40,840 nt of DNA from Methylobacillus glycogenes JCM 2850 (GTDB lineage: Bacteria > Pseudomonadota > Gammaproteobacteria > Burkholderiales > Methylophilaceae): contig NZ_BAMT01000017.1 of the NCBI RefSeq assembly GCF_000617925.1, forward strand, positions 1 through 40,840. Direction: 5' to 3'. Shown piece after piece: positions 30,290-40,346 of this stretch (position 1 is its first letter; each line of letters starts with the position of its first letter). The notes beneath the pieces are model-generated. The model had not been told where the DNA came from and did not search any database. It saw only the letters and a program-made list of their open reading frames with translations. A program made the translations under genes and the position numbers.

Positions 30290-31381
30290 ATGACTGAACA
30301 ATCACCTGATATCCAGACTCCAGAAGCTTCCCCCGCTGGCCAGAGCCGTCCCTCTTCATTTATAGGCGTGCTGGCATTGTTGCTGGCCATCATTGCGCTG
30401 GCGGTGGTGTCGTGGCAATGGCTTAACAGCCGACACAAACTCAATGAGTTACAACAGGACCTGACCCAGCGCCTGGAGCAGTTCAACGGCTATAACCAGC
30501 AAAGCCTGGCACTGGCAAAGAATGCCGATGAACGCAGCACTGAAGCCAGCGCCCGCACCATGCGTCTGGAGCAGCAACTGGCAGAATCGCGTGACCAGTT
30601 GGAATCATTGCAGACACTGTACCTGGAGCTGGTCAACAATCATGACGAACGCCTGATTGCCGAAGTTGAACAATTACTCATCATCGCCAACCAGCAGTTG
30701 CAACTTGCGGGCAACGTCAAGCCTGCGCTACTGGCGTTGCAAACTGCCGATTCGCGTCTGCAACATGTGGATAGCCCGCTGGCGGTGCAATTACGCAAAG
30801 GCATAGCCAAGGATATCCAGCGCCTGCAAGAGCTGCCACAGGTCGATTTGATTGGCATCAGCCTCAAGCTGGAAAACCTGATAGACAGCGTGGATAAACT
30901 GCCCTTGGTGAGTGAGCGCCACCCCAAGGCAGCGGCGCACCAGTTCAGCCCGGTTGAGGAAAATCAATTCCGCCGCCTGGTACGCGAGGTATGGGATGAC
31001 CTCAAGCAGATGATACGTTTAGAGCGCGTAGACCGCCCAGAACCGCCCCTGCTGGCACCAGACCAGACCTTCTTCCTGCGCGAAAATCTCAAGCTGCACT
31101 TGCTGACAGCGCGCATTGCCCTGTTGCAGCATGACGAGCCGTCCTATCGCGCCGATCTGGAGCAGGCGGACAAGTGGATACGCAATTACTTTGATCTGCG
31201 GGAAAACCCCACCACCACCGCTCTGGCAACGCTCAAGCAATTGTCGTCCAACAGCATCGTGATTCAGCTGCCTGATATCTCGGAAACCCTGGGCCTGGCC
31301 AGCAAATATAAATTGACGCTGGAGCGATCCAACAACTCGGAGCGCACTCATGACCGTAACAATCTGGAACGAGGTCAATAG
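30290..31381 (+). CDS. hemX: HemX family membrane protein
   Basis: HemX is a membrane-anchored protein of unsettled role, often called uroporphyrinogen-III C-methyltransferase-like. The 363-residue product has a Pro/Ser-rich cytosolic head, one membrane helix (about residues 24-44) and a long coiled coil (about 48-110). A mostly helical domain (about 115-345) probably faces the periplasm. It lacks methyltransferase motifs, so enzymatic activity is unlikely. It follows hemD by 9 bases, and its stop overlaps the hemY GTG (TAGTG). Confidence 0.88.
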   Translation: MTEQSPDIQTPEASPAGQSRPSSFIGVLALLLAIIALAVVSWQWLNSRHKLNELQQDLTQRLEQFNGYNQQSLALAKNADERSTEASARTMRLEQQLAESRDQLESLQTLYLELVNNHDERLIAEVEQLLIIANQQLQLAGNVKPALLALQTADSRLQHVDSPLAVQLRKGIAKDIQRLQELPQVDLIGISLKLENLIDSVDKLPLVSERHPKAAAHQFSPVEENQFRRLVREVWDDLKQMIRLERVDRPEPPLLAPDQTFFLRENLKLHLLTARIALLQHDEPSYRADLEQADKWIRNYFDLRENPTTTALATLKQLSSNSIVIQLPDISETLGLASKYKLTLERSNNSERTHDRNNLERGQ

Positions 31382-32559
31382 TGCGTGTACTGATCTGGAT
31401 TCTGCTGATACTGGCGCTGGCCATAGGCGTATCACTGATAGTGGGCAGCAACGAGGGTTATGTGCTGATCGTGCGCCCGCCTTATCGCCTGGAGTTATCG
31501 CTTAATTTATTGCTGATTTTGGTGATTCTGGCCTTTGCTCCTTGCACCTGATATTGCGCTTTATCAACTATGCACGCGAGCTGCCCGCCAATGTGCGCAA
31601 CTACCGCGAAAACCGCCGTATACGCAAAGGTCATGCTGCCTTGCTCGAAGCCCTGCATGCACTGGGCCAGGGCAGATACCAACTGGCGCAGAAAGCCGCC
31701 TCCAAGGCGCTGGATCTGGGTGAAGACCCAAGCCTGACCGCCTTGCTGGCCGCGCGCGCTTCGCACAAGCTCAAGCAAAAGAGCCAGCGCGATTACTACC
31801 TGGCTGAAGCTGAGCGATTGGCGCCGGAAGCCGATGTTGCGCGCTTGTTGCTCAATGCAGAATTGCTGCTGGACGATAGGCTTTACAGCCAGGCCCTGGC
31901 GGTACTGAAAAAAATCGAGAAACTGGAAGCCCGCTTTGCCCCTGCCATGCGTCTGGAACTCAAAGGTGCAACTGCGCCTGAATAACTGGGAACAAGTGCT
32001 GGTGCTGCTGCAGCAACTGGAAAAATATGACGGCATGGAAAGCTGGCAAGCACGCGAAATCCGCCATCAGGCGCACCAGCATTTGCTCTTGCGCCATGGC
32101 AGCGATCTCAATGCCTTGATGGCCTACTGGAAAAAAGTGCCGGAAGAAGACAGGCTTAATGGCCGTGTGGCCTTGATGGGTGCGGAAGCCTTCATCAAGC
32201 TGGGCGCGGGCAATCAGGCACAGGAAGTGCTGGAAATGAGCCTGACCAAGCAATGGAACAGCGAGCTGGCTGCCAAGCTGGGTGATTGCCATAGCACCAA
32301 CCCGCACAAGCAATTGCAACAGGCCGAGCACTGGCTGCTTAGCCATGAGGGCGATGCCAACCTGCTGCTGTCACTGGGCAAGATGTGTATACGCCTCAGC
32401 CTATGGGGCAAGGCGCAAAGCTATCTGGAAGCCAGCATTAGCGTGGCCCCCAGTGCCGAGGCGCACCTGACACTGGCGCGCCTGCTGGAAAGCCGTGGCG
32501 AGAGTGATGCCGCCAATCGTCACTATCGATTAAGTGTGGAATTCTGCCGCGCGGAATAG
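31381..32559 (+). CDS. hemY: HemY TPR protein (two frameshifts)
   Basis: This HemY is the proteobacterial TPR-containing membrane protein of the heme operon, not the Bacillus protoporphyrinogen oxidase. Two N-terminal membrane helices (about residues 3-20 and 40-60) flank SNEGYVLIVRPPYRLELSLN. The TPR region follows. The first frame ends at about 31532, where one base is missing before the HLILRFINYAREL segment. The second break, at about 31965, is a net gain of one G: LELK should continue VQLRLNNWEQVLV. The two shifts cancel, and the repaired protein has about 392 residues. This is the only apparent insertion among the indels. It ends 69 bases from a converging gene. Confidence 0.88.
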
Positions 32560-32572
32560 CGCGGTATTATCT

Positions 32573-32596
32573 GGCGGCAGCGGCCCAGCCGCCGCC
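32573..32596. terminator. possible terminator between hemY and the flavin reductase gene
   Basis: GGCGGC and GCCGCC flank a short spacer within GC-rich sequence between converging genes. An A-run follows on the plus strand, which gives T's in front of the hairpin rather than behind it for the minus strand, so support is weak. Confidence 0.3.
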
Positions 32597-32628
32597 GCAA
32601 AAAGCCTACACCACAGCCCGCACTTAGG

Positions 32629-33653
32629 TCAGGATTTATTGGCCTGCGGATTGGCAAAGGTGAAGGCGTCAGAAAAGAACTCATGTTCAGGCAGACCGTG
32701 GCGCTGGAAATCTCTGTGTGCCACTTCCACCATCTGCGGTGCGCCACAACAGTACACTTGGTAAGCCGCCAGATCAGGGTGATCCTGCAATACCGCTTCA
32801 TGTACCAGCCAGTCCTGCCCAACCAGCCATCTTCCGGCGCAGGTTCTGATAACACCGGAATATATTGGATCAATGGGTTCTGCTCCGTCCATTGTCGCGG
32901 CAGCGCATCCAGATACAGATCTTCCAGCGCCCGCGCCCCCCAATACAATTGAATCGGGCGTGTCAGCCCATGTTGCAGCGCATGCTCCACCATGGCTTTG
33001 ACTGGCGCAAAACCCGTGCCGCCCGCCAACAGAATAATGGGCTTGTGGCTGTCTTCACGCAGAAAGAAACTGCCAAACGGCCCTTCCATGCGCAATATGG
33101 TTTTCTCGGCCATTTCCTCAAACACATAGGCGGTAAACTGCCCGCCTGGCACCAGCCGCATATGCAGCTCCAGAAACCTGTCCTGATGCGGTGCGCTGGC
33201 AATGGAAAACGCGCGCCGCCTGCCATCCTTGAGCAAAAACTCCAGATATTGCCCGGCCATGAATTGCAGCCGCTCATTACTGGGCAGCTTCAGTGTCATG
33301 CCCATGACATCGTGGGACAAGCGTTGCAGCTTTTCCACGCGCACCGGCATGATACGGGGCGGTATGCCCTCACCCGCCACCTCGCGGCAGTCAATCACCA
33401 GGTTGGACAATGGCTGGGCGCAACAGAACAAAGCCTTGCCGGCTTTTTTCTCATAGTCGCTCAAGGCACTTTCGAAGTAATCGCCATAATCGACATCGCC
33501 CGCCAGCACCTGCCCCTTGCAAGCACCACAAGTACCATTGCGGCAGCCATAAGGCATATTGATGCCAGCCTCTATGGCGGCATCCAGCACAGTGGCACCG
33601 TCTGTGACGGTCAGGACTCTATCACTGGGTTTGATAATGACTTGAAACGACAT
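32629..33653 (-). CDS. 2Fe-2S flavin reductase, AscD/FNR-like (frameshifted)
   Basis: This electron-transfer oxidoreductase joins an N-terminal plant-type 2Fe-2S ferredoxin domain to an FNR-type flavin and NAD(P)H module. Cluster cysteines are at 37, 42, 45 and 77 (YGCRNGTCGACKG, ALFCC). The flavin motif is RRAFSIASAP and the nucleotide motif LAGGTGFAPVKAM. One G is missing at about 32805: GRTGW should continue VHEAVLQDHPDLAAYQVYCC, restoring CCGAPQMVEVA and a stop at 32629. The repaired length is about 341 residues. It resembles CDP-6-deoxy-delta-3,4-glucoseen reductases, but no deoxysugar genes are near, so the substrate is unknown. Confidence 0.88.
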
Positions 33654-33714
33654 GGCATTCCTTGAATCGGCCCAGTGCTTACCAGGCTTGAAAAGCGCCG
33701 CAGTCTAGCACAGG

Positions 33715-34179
33715 CTAATCCTCGCGCCTAAACTCACCCTCAATCACGTCGCCACCTTGTGAACCTGCCCCTGAACGTTGCGTACCGCGCCGCGTTTGCT
33801 GCGTGGTTTCACGTGAAACGTATTCATCATCATTCACCGCAGAGCCAGCGTTAACGGGTTTGGCCCCACCCGGCAACAGCAGCAGAATCACCGCCAAGGC
33901 ATCGGTGATCACCCCAGGAATCAACAACAACACCCCGGCAAACAGGTTTTTGGCACTGCCAAACAACGCGCGCATAGGCGTGCCGCCACTTTGTATGGTT
34001 TGCGCCATGCGACCCAGCATCATGGACTTTTCATCGCGAATCAGGCGCAAGCCCAGCACACCTACCAATATCAGATACACCAATACCAGCCAGCCATAAC
34101 GGGCCGCCAATTCCACCAGCACCCATATCTCGGCAACCGGGAATGCGAGTAAAATCAACAAAAGGAATATAAACCGCAT
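33715..34179 (-). CDS. fxsA: FxsA family membrane protein
   Basis: FxsA is a cytoplasmic-membrane protein known in E. coli for relieving phage T7 exclusion by the F plasmid. Its normal function is unclear. The 154-residue product starts MRFIFLLLILLAFPVAE and has about four hydrophobic segments, including VYLILVGVLGLRLIRD and LIPGVITDALAVILLLLPG, then a charged tail. I prefer the ATG at 34179 because it matches the family start. It has a GGAG about 11 bases upstream. The start codon overlaps the divergent cutA start in one CATG. Confidence 0.92.
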   Translation of the reverse strand: MRFIFLLLILLAFPVAEIWVLVELAARYGWLVLVYLILVGVLGLRLIRDEKSMMLGRMAQTIQSGGTPMRALFGSAKNLFAGVLLLIPGVITDALAVILLLLPGGAKPVNAGSAVNDDEYVSRETTQQTRRGTQRSGAGSQGGDVIEGEFRRED

Positions 34180-34588
34180 GAAAACACTTTCTCCATCTTC
34201 AAATAAGCCAGGCGGCTTGCTGGTGCTGACCAATGTGCCAGACCAACAATGCGCCGATAAAATTGCGCGTGAGCTAGTACAAAGCGGTCTCGCCGCCTGT
34301 GTTAATCAACTGGCAGCCTGTGTTTCCACCTACCGCTGGCAAGGCAAACTTGAACAGGCTGAGGAAATACCACTACTGATCAAGACCACTACAGCCCGTT
34401 ATGCCGAGCTTGAAGCGCGTCTTCAGGCCCTGCACCCCTACGAACTTCCCGAAATCATTCATGTCTCTATCAGCGGCGGCTCTGAGGCTTATCTGACCTG
34501 GCTGGTGCAAGAAACTGCCTCTCAGAAAGCTTCCTCTCTGGAACATTCGCCCCAGGCAAATTCATCACCACAGGACCCGCAGGCTTGA
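34178..34588 (+). CDS. cutA: divalent cation tolerance protein CutA
   Basis: CutA is a small trimeric protein linked to copper and other divalent-cation tolerance, with a PII-like fold. The 136-residue product has LLVLTNVPDQQCADKIAREL (about 14-33), SGLAACVNQL, STYRWQGKLEQAEEIPLLIKT and LHPYELPEIIHV, all family hallmarks. A short extra tail follows residue 115. AAGGA lies 11 bases before the ATG. The gene overlaps dsbD at its stop (TTGA). CutA next to DsbD is a common proteobacterial pairing. Confidence 0.95.
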   Translation: MKTLSPSSNKPGGLLVLTNVPDQQCADKIARELVQSGLAACVNQLAACVSTYRWQGKLEQAEEIPLLIKTTTARYAELEARLQALHPYELPEIIHVSISGGSEAYLTWLVQETASQKASSLEHSPQANSSPQDPQA

Positions 34589-36518
34589 TCTCAGCATTGC
34601 CACGCTTTACTAAGCGCTTACTCACTTCCACACTCATCGCCCTGACGCTGGTTTTGCCTATGCTGACCCAAGCAGCAGGTAGCAGCCAGTTTGGTGAGTG
34701 GATCAGCAAGGGACGCCAGACTTTCCTCGGCGACGATAGCGCTAATATTCTGTCGCCTGAGCAAGCTTTCAAGCTCCAGGTCGAATTAATTGATGCGCAA
34801 CACCTGCGCGCAGCCTTCAAAATCGCCCCTGGCCACTATTTATACAAGGACAGAATCAAGTTCGAGCTGGAGCCTGCCACATTAAAACTTGATGCGCTTG
34901 CCCTGCCAGCGGGTGATTGGAAACAAGACCCCACTTTTGGCCGTAGTGAAGTTTTCCATCACAGCTTTAGTACCCCACTGACCCTGCAACAAGCAGCCAC
35001 AGGCGCATTCAGAGTCAAGGCCAGCTATCAGGCTGTAGCGAAAAAGGTTTGTGCTACCCGCCCGCGCACCAGGTGTTTGAACTTGATGCCAAGCATGCGA
35101 CCCCGCCAGGCATAGCAGGTTCAAATAACTTGCCGCGCAATACCCCTGCAGAAAACGCGCCAGACAACGACAGCCCACCCCCAGCCCATGACCAGGCCAG
35201 CGCCTTGCTGGCCAGCGGCAACACCTGGCTGATTATTGCGGGCTTCTTCGGCTTTGGCTTATTGCTGTGCCTGACACCTTGTGTCTTGCCCATGATCCCG
35301 ATTCTCTCCGGCATCATAGTCGGCACTGCCGCTGAGGCTCAGCACAGTAAGCAGCCAGCAACGGGCAGCAAGCGTTGGCGCGGCTTCAAACTTTCACTGG
35401 CTTACACCCTGGGCATGGCCTTGAGCTATACCGCCGCCGGGGTGGCGGCCGGGCTTTCCGGCCAGTTGTTGAGTGCTGCGCTGCAAAATGCCTGGGTATT
35501 GCTGGCCAGTGCCTTGGTATTTGTGCTGTTGGCGCTCTCCATGTTCGGCTTTTATGAGCTCAAGCTGCCCAGCCGCCTTGAAAATCGTTTATTGCATACC
35601 AGCCAGCGCCTGCCTGGCGGGCAACTGGCTGGGGTGTTTGCCATGGGCGTACTCTCCGCACTGATTGTCAGCCCCTGCGTTGCCGCGCCGCTGGCGGGCG
35701 CACTGCTGTATATCAGCCAGAGCGGTGATGTGCTGCTGGGTGGCAGTGCGCTATTTGCACTTTCCATGGGCATGGGCCTGCCCCTATTACTGCTGGGTGC
35801 CAGCTCGGCTGCCTGGCTGCCTAAGTCCGGCCCCTGGATGCTGGCGGTGCGCCAATTCTTTGGCGTGCTGATGCTGGCGGTGGCCTTGTGGCTGGTTTCA
35901 TCTTTATTACCCAGCGCCTTGCAACTCATCCTCTGGGCCGCTTTGCTCATCGTCCCCGCCATCTTTATGCGTGCGCTGGATAGATTGCCTGAAGGTGCCA
36001 GCGCCTGGCAGCGCTTCTGGAAAGGCATTGCCATTATCATGTTGCTGCTGGGTGCCACCCTGGTTGTGGGCGCAGCCTCAGGGGCGAAATCTCCATTGCA
36101 CCCGCTGGAGGGTTGGGCGGGCACACCCGCACCACGCCTGACCTTTCAACCCATCAAAGGGCTAGCTGGCTTACAGCAGGCACTGGCTGCCCATCCGGAC
36201 CAGCTGGTGATGTTGGATTTTTATGCGGACTGGTGCGTATCCTGCAAGGAAATGGAGCAATTCACCTTCCGCAATGCAGAAGTGCAAGCCAGCTTGCAGC
36301 AAGTGCTGGTGCTGCAAACCGACGTCACCGCCAATGACGCGCAAGACCAGGCGCTATTGAAACAGTTTGGCTTGTTTGGCCCGCCTGCTATCTTGTTTTT
36401 CAGCCAGCAGCGTGAATTAAGCAGCAAGCGCGTCATTGGTTATCAAGATAGCCAGGCATTCCTCGCAACCCTCAATCAGGCAAAAGGCCAACTCGCCCAT
36501 GCGCAAACTGCAGAATAA
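34585..36518 (+). CDS. dsbD: thiol:disulfide interchange protein DsbD (frameshifted)
   Basis: DsbD carries reducing power from cytosolic thioredoxin to periplasmic partners. There is a signal peptide (about residues 1-31), the N-terminal alpha domain, an eight-helix transmembrane gamma domain (LCLTPCVLPMIPILSG with its Cys) and a C-terminal thioredoxin domain with WCVSC. One G is missing at about 35031 (GGG read as GG). Placing the shift there restores YQGCSEKGLCYPPAHQVF, which returns both alpha-domain cysteines. The repaired length is about 644 residues. The start is TTG at 34585, inside the cutA stop. The TlpA-like gene overlaps its end by 20 bases. Confidence 0.93.
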
Positions 36519-37059
36519 ATGGCATTTCGCTCTACTTGCGCTAGGCATCATGCTGTTGATCAGCCTGATACAACTCATACAGCGCAACAGCAGCGAAGCG
36601 GTGCTGGCCACACCAGTGCAGGTCCATGCCTCCACCGAGGCTTTCTTTGCTGCCAACGTGCAGGATATTGCGGGTAAAACCCAGACATTGTCACAATGGC
36701 GCGGAAAGTTGCTGGTGATTAATTTCTGGGCCACCTGGTGCGCGCCCTGCCGTGAGGAAATGCCAGAGCTGGATGCTCTGCAAAAAGCCCATGCTGATCA
36801 ACTCACCGTATTAGGTATCTCGCTGGATGATCTTGCCAAAACCCAGGCCTATGCCCAGCAATCCCCGGTGAGCTACCCGCTGCTGGCAGCCGACATTGAA
36901 GGCATGGCCCTGAGCGCCTCACTGGGTAATATCAAAAGTGTAGTGCCCTATACCGTGATCATAGATAGCGATGGTAAAATCCTGCGCAGCTACTTTGGCA
37001 GGGTCAGCCAGGCCCTGTTGATGGATAGTTTGCAGGGCTTATTAAGCCCCAAACCCTGA
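36499..37059 (+). CDS. TlpA/ResA-like periplasmic thioredoxin
   Basis: This is a membrane-anchored thiol reductase facing the periplasm. The 186-residue product has a basic start and one membrane helix (about 11-28), then a thioredoxin fold with the active site [14 protein letters not shown] (about 80-93) and the cis-Pro in VVPYTVIID. The ATG at 36499 gives a normal N-terminal anchor; an earlier in-frame start inside dsbD adds unrelated residues. It overlaps the dsbD end, so DsbD is its likely electron donor. A role in cytochrome c maturation is possible but not shown. Confidence 0.92.
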   Translation: MRKLQNKWHFALLALGIMLLISLIQLIQRNSSEAVLATPVQVHASTEAFFAANVQDIAGKTQTLSQWRGKLLVINFWATWCAPCREEMPELDALQKAHADQLTVLGISLDDLAKTQAYAQQSPVSYPLLAADIEGMALSASLGNIKSVVPYTVIIDSDGKILRSYFGRVSQALLMDSLQGLLSPKP

Positions 37060-37160
37060 TTGGCAATTTCGCTAAATTTCGTCAATTCTCTAGACAAAAT
37101 ACCCCAAACTACGGCAAACTTGCAGCCATCAAAGTTGCACTGGCGTTTATCGCCCCCTTT

Positions 37161-37616
37161 ATGGCTGATCTGTCACCCAAATCCGTACTGGTGTTGCACG
37201 GGCCCAATCTGAATCTACTTGGCCTGCGAGAACCATCCCATTACGGCACGACTACCCTGGAAAGTATTAATCTCACCCTGACGCAGCAAGCCCATGCTGC
37301 TGGTTTTGCCATTGAAACCTTCCAGAGCAATCATGAAGCGGCGTTAATCGATAAGATTCATACCCTGGCGCAGGCACCAGTCGGCATGATCATCATCAAT
37401 CCAGCAGCTTTCACCCATACTTCCGTGGCATTGCGTGACGCATTGTCCGCGGTCAAGATCCCCTTCATTGAGGTTCATCTTTCCAATATTCATGCGCGAG
37501 AATCCTTTCGCCAGCACTCGTATTTCTCTGACCTCGCGGTTGGCGTCATCAGTGGTCTGGGCGCAAAGGGTTATCAACTCGCGCTGGATTATGCAATCAA
37601 CACCACCCGTGCCTGA
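37161..37616 (+). CDS. aroQ: type II 3-dehydroquinate dehydratase
   Basis: AroQ makes 3-dehydroshikimate in the shikimate pathway. The 151-residue product shows [20 protein letters not shown], where the Tyr is catalytic, [11 protein letters not shown], the [16 protein letters not shown] segment, and [11 protein letters not shown] with the catalytic His. The 101 bases between the TlpA-like gene and this one hold no promoter I can assign with confidence. It lies 25 bases upstream of accB, a common proteobacterial order. It is intact. Confidence 0.97.
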   Translation: MADLSPKSVLVLHGPNLNLLGLREPSHYGTTTLESINLTLTQQAHAAGFAIETFQSNHEAALIDKIHTLAQAPVGMIIINPAAFTHTSVALRDALSAVKIPFIEVHLSNIHARESFRQHSYFSDLAVGVISGLGAKGYQLALDYAINTTRA

Positions 37617-37641
37617 CGGGCAAACACACTAGAGGTTAACC

Positions 37642-38094
37642 ATGGATTTACGCAAACTGAAGAAACTGATCGACCTGGTCGAAGAGTCCGGCATCTCCGA
37701 GCTCGAGCTTACCGAGGGCGAAGAAAAGGTACGCATTTCCCGTCACCTGCCCGCTAGCCAGGTTCCAGTTCAATTTGCCCAACCTTATATGGCAGCACCT
37801 GCGGCAGCCCCTGTGGCCGCTAGCGCCGCTGCTACAGAAAGTGCCGCGCCTGCGATTGAAGGCCATGTGGTCAAGTCCCCCATGGTGGGCACCTTCTACC
37901 GCGCACCATCCCCAGATGCCAAGTCCTTTGTTGATATCGGCAGCTCGGTGAGTGCGGGTGACACCCTGTGCATCATTGAAGCCATGAAGCTGTTGAACGA
38001 AATTGAAGCCGACAAGTCCGGCGTCATCAAGGCAATCCTGGTCGAGAATGGCCAACCCGTCGAGTATGGCGAACCGCTGTTCATCATAGGCTAG
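37642..38094 (+). CDS. accB: biotin carboxyl carrier protein of acetyl-CoA carboxylase
   Basis: AccB carries biotin for the first step of fatty acid synthesis. The 150-residue product has an N-terminal helical region ([17 protein letters not shown]), an Ala/Pro-rich flexible linker (about 50-70) and the biotinyl domain with Lys116 in EAMKL. An AGAGGT precedes the ATG. It lies 8 bases before accC. AccB in E. coli represses its own operon; whether this happens here cannot be seen. Confidence 0.98.
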   Translation: MDLRKLKKLIDLVEESGISELELTEGEEKVRISRHLPASQVPVQFAQPYMAAPAAAPVAASAAATESAAPAIEGHVVKSPMVGTFYRAPSPDAKSFVDIGSSVSAGDTLCIIEAMKLLNEIEADKSGVIKAILVENGQPVEYGEPLFIIG

Positions 38095-38102
38095 GAATCA
38101 CC

Positions 38103-39451
38103 ATGTTCGATAAAGTCCTCATAGCAAACCGTGGGGAAATTGCCCTGCGTATCCAGCGCGCCTGCCGCGAGCTGGGTATCAAGACTGTCGCCGTGCACTC
38201 CGAGGCAGACCGTGAAACCAAATACGTCAAGCTTGCCGATGAATCTGTCTGCATAGGCCCTGCTCCTTCCGGCCAGAGCTACCTCAACATTCCAGCCGTG
38301 ATCAGTGCGGCCGAAGTGACAGACGCCGAGGCCATACACCCTGCTACGGTTTTCTCTCGGAAAATGCCGATTTCGCCGAGCGTGTTGAGCAAAGCGGCTT
38401 TACCTTCATAGGCCCGCGCGCCGAGACCATACGCCTGATGGGTGATAAGGTCAGCGCCAAGGACACCATGAAGGCGGCTGGCGTACCTTGCGTACCTGGC
38501 TCCGATGGTGCCTTGGGCGACGATCCTGATGAAATCATCCGCACGGCCAAGGAAATTGGCTACCCGGTGATTATCAAGGCCGCTGGCGGTGGTGGTGGTC
38601 GTGGCATGCGCGTGGTGCATACCGAAGCAGCTCTGCTGACCTCGGTGAGCATGACCAAGGCTGAAGCCCAGGCCGCATTCAACAACCCCGTGGTCTACAT
38701 GGAGAAATTCCTTGAGCAGCCACGCCATATCGAAATTCAGGTACTGGCCGATCAGCATGGCAACGCCATCTATCTGGGTGAACGTGATTGCTCCATGCAG
38801 CGCCGTCACCAGAAAGTGCTGGAAGAAGCGCCTGCCTTCGGCATCACCAACCAGTTGCGTGAAAAAATAGGCACAGCTTGTGCTGATGCCTGCAAGCGCA
38901 TCAACTATCGTGGTGCAGGTACTTTCGAGTTCCTCTATGAAAACGGTGAGTTCTATTTCATTGAAATGAACACCCGCGTACAGGTGGAGCATCCGGTCAC
39001 CGAGATGATCACTGGCATTGATATCGTCAAGCAGCAGATCCTGATTGCCGCGGGCGAAAAGCTCAGCATCCAGCAAAAGGATGTCAAGCTGGCTGGTCAC
39101 GCCATCGAGTGCCGCATCAATGCGGAAGACCCGTTCAACTTCGTGCCATCCCCAGGCCGTCTGACCACCTTCCATATGCCTGGTGGCCCCGGCATCCGCG
39201 TAGATACCCACGCCTATCAGGGCTATATGGTGCCGCCTAACTACGACTCCATGATAGGCAAGCTGATTGCCTACGGTGATACGCGCGAGCAGGCCATCGC
39301 CCGCATGCAGATCGCCCTGTCGGAAATGGTGATTGAAGGCATCAAGACCAATGTCGCCCTGCACAAGGAACTGCTGGCAGATGCAGCCTTCCATCAAGGC
39401 GGCACCAGCATTCATTATCTGGAACACAAGCTGGGTATTGCGACCAAATAA
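38103..39451 (+). CDS. accC: biotin carboxylase subunit of acetyl-CoA carboxylase (frameshifted)
   Basis: AccC carboxylates the biotin on AccB using ATP and bicarbonate. It shows [17 protein letters not shown], the ATP-grasp loop [31 protein letters not shown] and the ECRINAEDP segment. One G is missing at about 38343: DAEAIHP should continue [20 protein letters not shown]. The repaired protein is 449 residues, exactly the usual length. The gene is essential in most bacteria, so sequencing error is the probable cause. TAATG joins its stop to the prmA start. Confidence 0.95.
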
Positions 39452-40337
39452 TGGGCTGGATTTCGCTGAAAATCGAAGCGCAGGCAGACAACGCCGAGCT
39501 ACTGAGCGACACCCTGATGGAACTTGGCGCCCTCTCTGCCAGTATAGAGGACGCCAATGCCGAAACCCCAGATGAACAGCCTATTTTCGGCGAACCGGGT
39601 GACCCACCACCCGGCATCTGGAATCAGAACGTCGTAAGCGCACTGCTGGAAGAAGGCAGTGACGTCCCTGCACTCATCCAGGCATTGGAGCAGGAAACCG
39701 CCGTCAGCCAGCTGCGCTACAGCACGGAAGTGATTGCAGAGCAGGACTGGGTGCGTGCAACGCAGTCCCAGTTTGCCCCCATACGCATTCGTGATGATTT
39801 GTGGATAGTCCCCACCTGGCATGAAGCCCCAACCAGGATGCACTCAATATCGTGCTCGACCCTGGTCTGGCCTTCGGCACTGGCAGCCACCCCACCACCC
39901 ACCTGTGCCTGGCCTGGCTGGCTGATACGGTACAAAGCCATGTCAGCGTACTGGATTACGGTTGTGGCTCTGGCATTCTGGCGATTGCCGCCAGCAAACT
40001 CGGTGCAGAGCGCGTGATAGGCGTGGACATTGATGCCCAGGCTATTCAGTCCAGTGTCTACAACGCTGAACAAAACCAGGTCAGCGCCGATTTTTATCTG
40101 GCAGACCAGCTACCTGGTGGCCAGTTTGACATCGTGGTGGCCAATATTCTTTCCAGCGCACTCTCAGTGCTGGCTCCGGCGCTTGCCAGCGCCTGCAAAT
40201 CCGGTGGCCAGATTGCACTCTCAGGCATCTTGCGTGAGCAGGCTGAGCAGGTCAGCGCCATCTACGCCCCCTGGTTTGATATGCAAGCCCCAGTCTTCAT
40301 GGATAGCTGGGTATTGCTGACAGGAAGCAAAAGGTAA
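39451..40337 (+). CDS. prmA: ribosomal protein L11 methyltransferase (frameshifted)
   Basis: PrmA methylates ribosomal protein L11 using SAM. The N-terminal substrate-binding part begins [20 protein letters not shown]. The catalytic part has LDPGLAFGTGSHPTTHLCL, the SAM-binding VLDYGCGSGILAIAASKLG and the NIL motif in VVANILSSAL. One C is missing at about 39828 (five C's read as four): WHEAP should continue NQDALNIVLDPG. The repaired length is about 295 residues, normal. The start overlaps the accC stop by one base. The DUF3426 gene follows 9 bases later. Confidence 0.95.
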
Positions 40338-40346
40338 GCAGGCCAT

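Noticed and set aside
31380..32559. Programmed frameshifting in hemY
   Set aside because: The two shifts have opposite sign and neither site shows a slippery heptamer with a following structure.
38279..39427. A 382-codon open frame on the minus strand
   Set aside because: It lies antisense to accC, which has every expected family motif. The frame is a codon-bias shadow.
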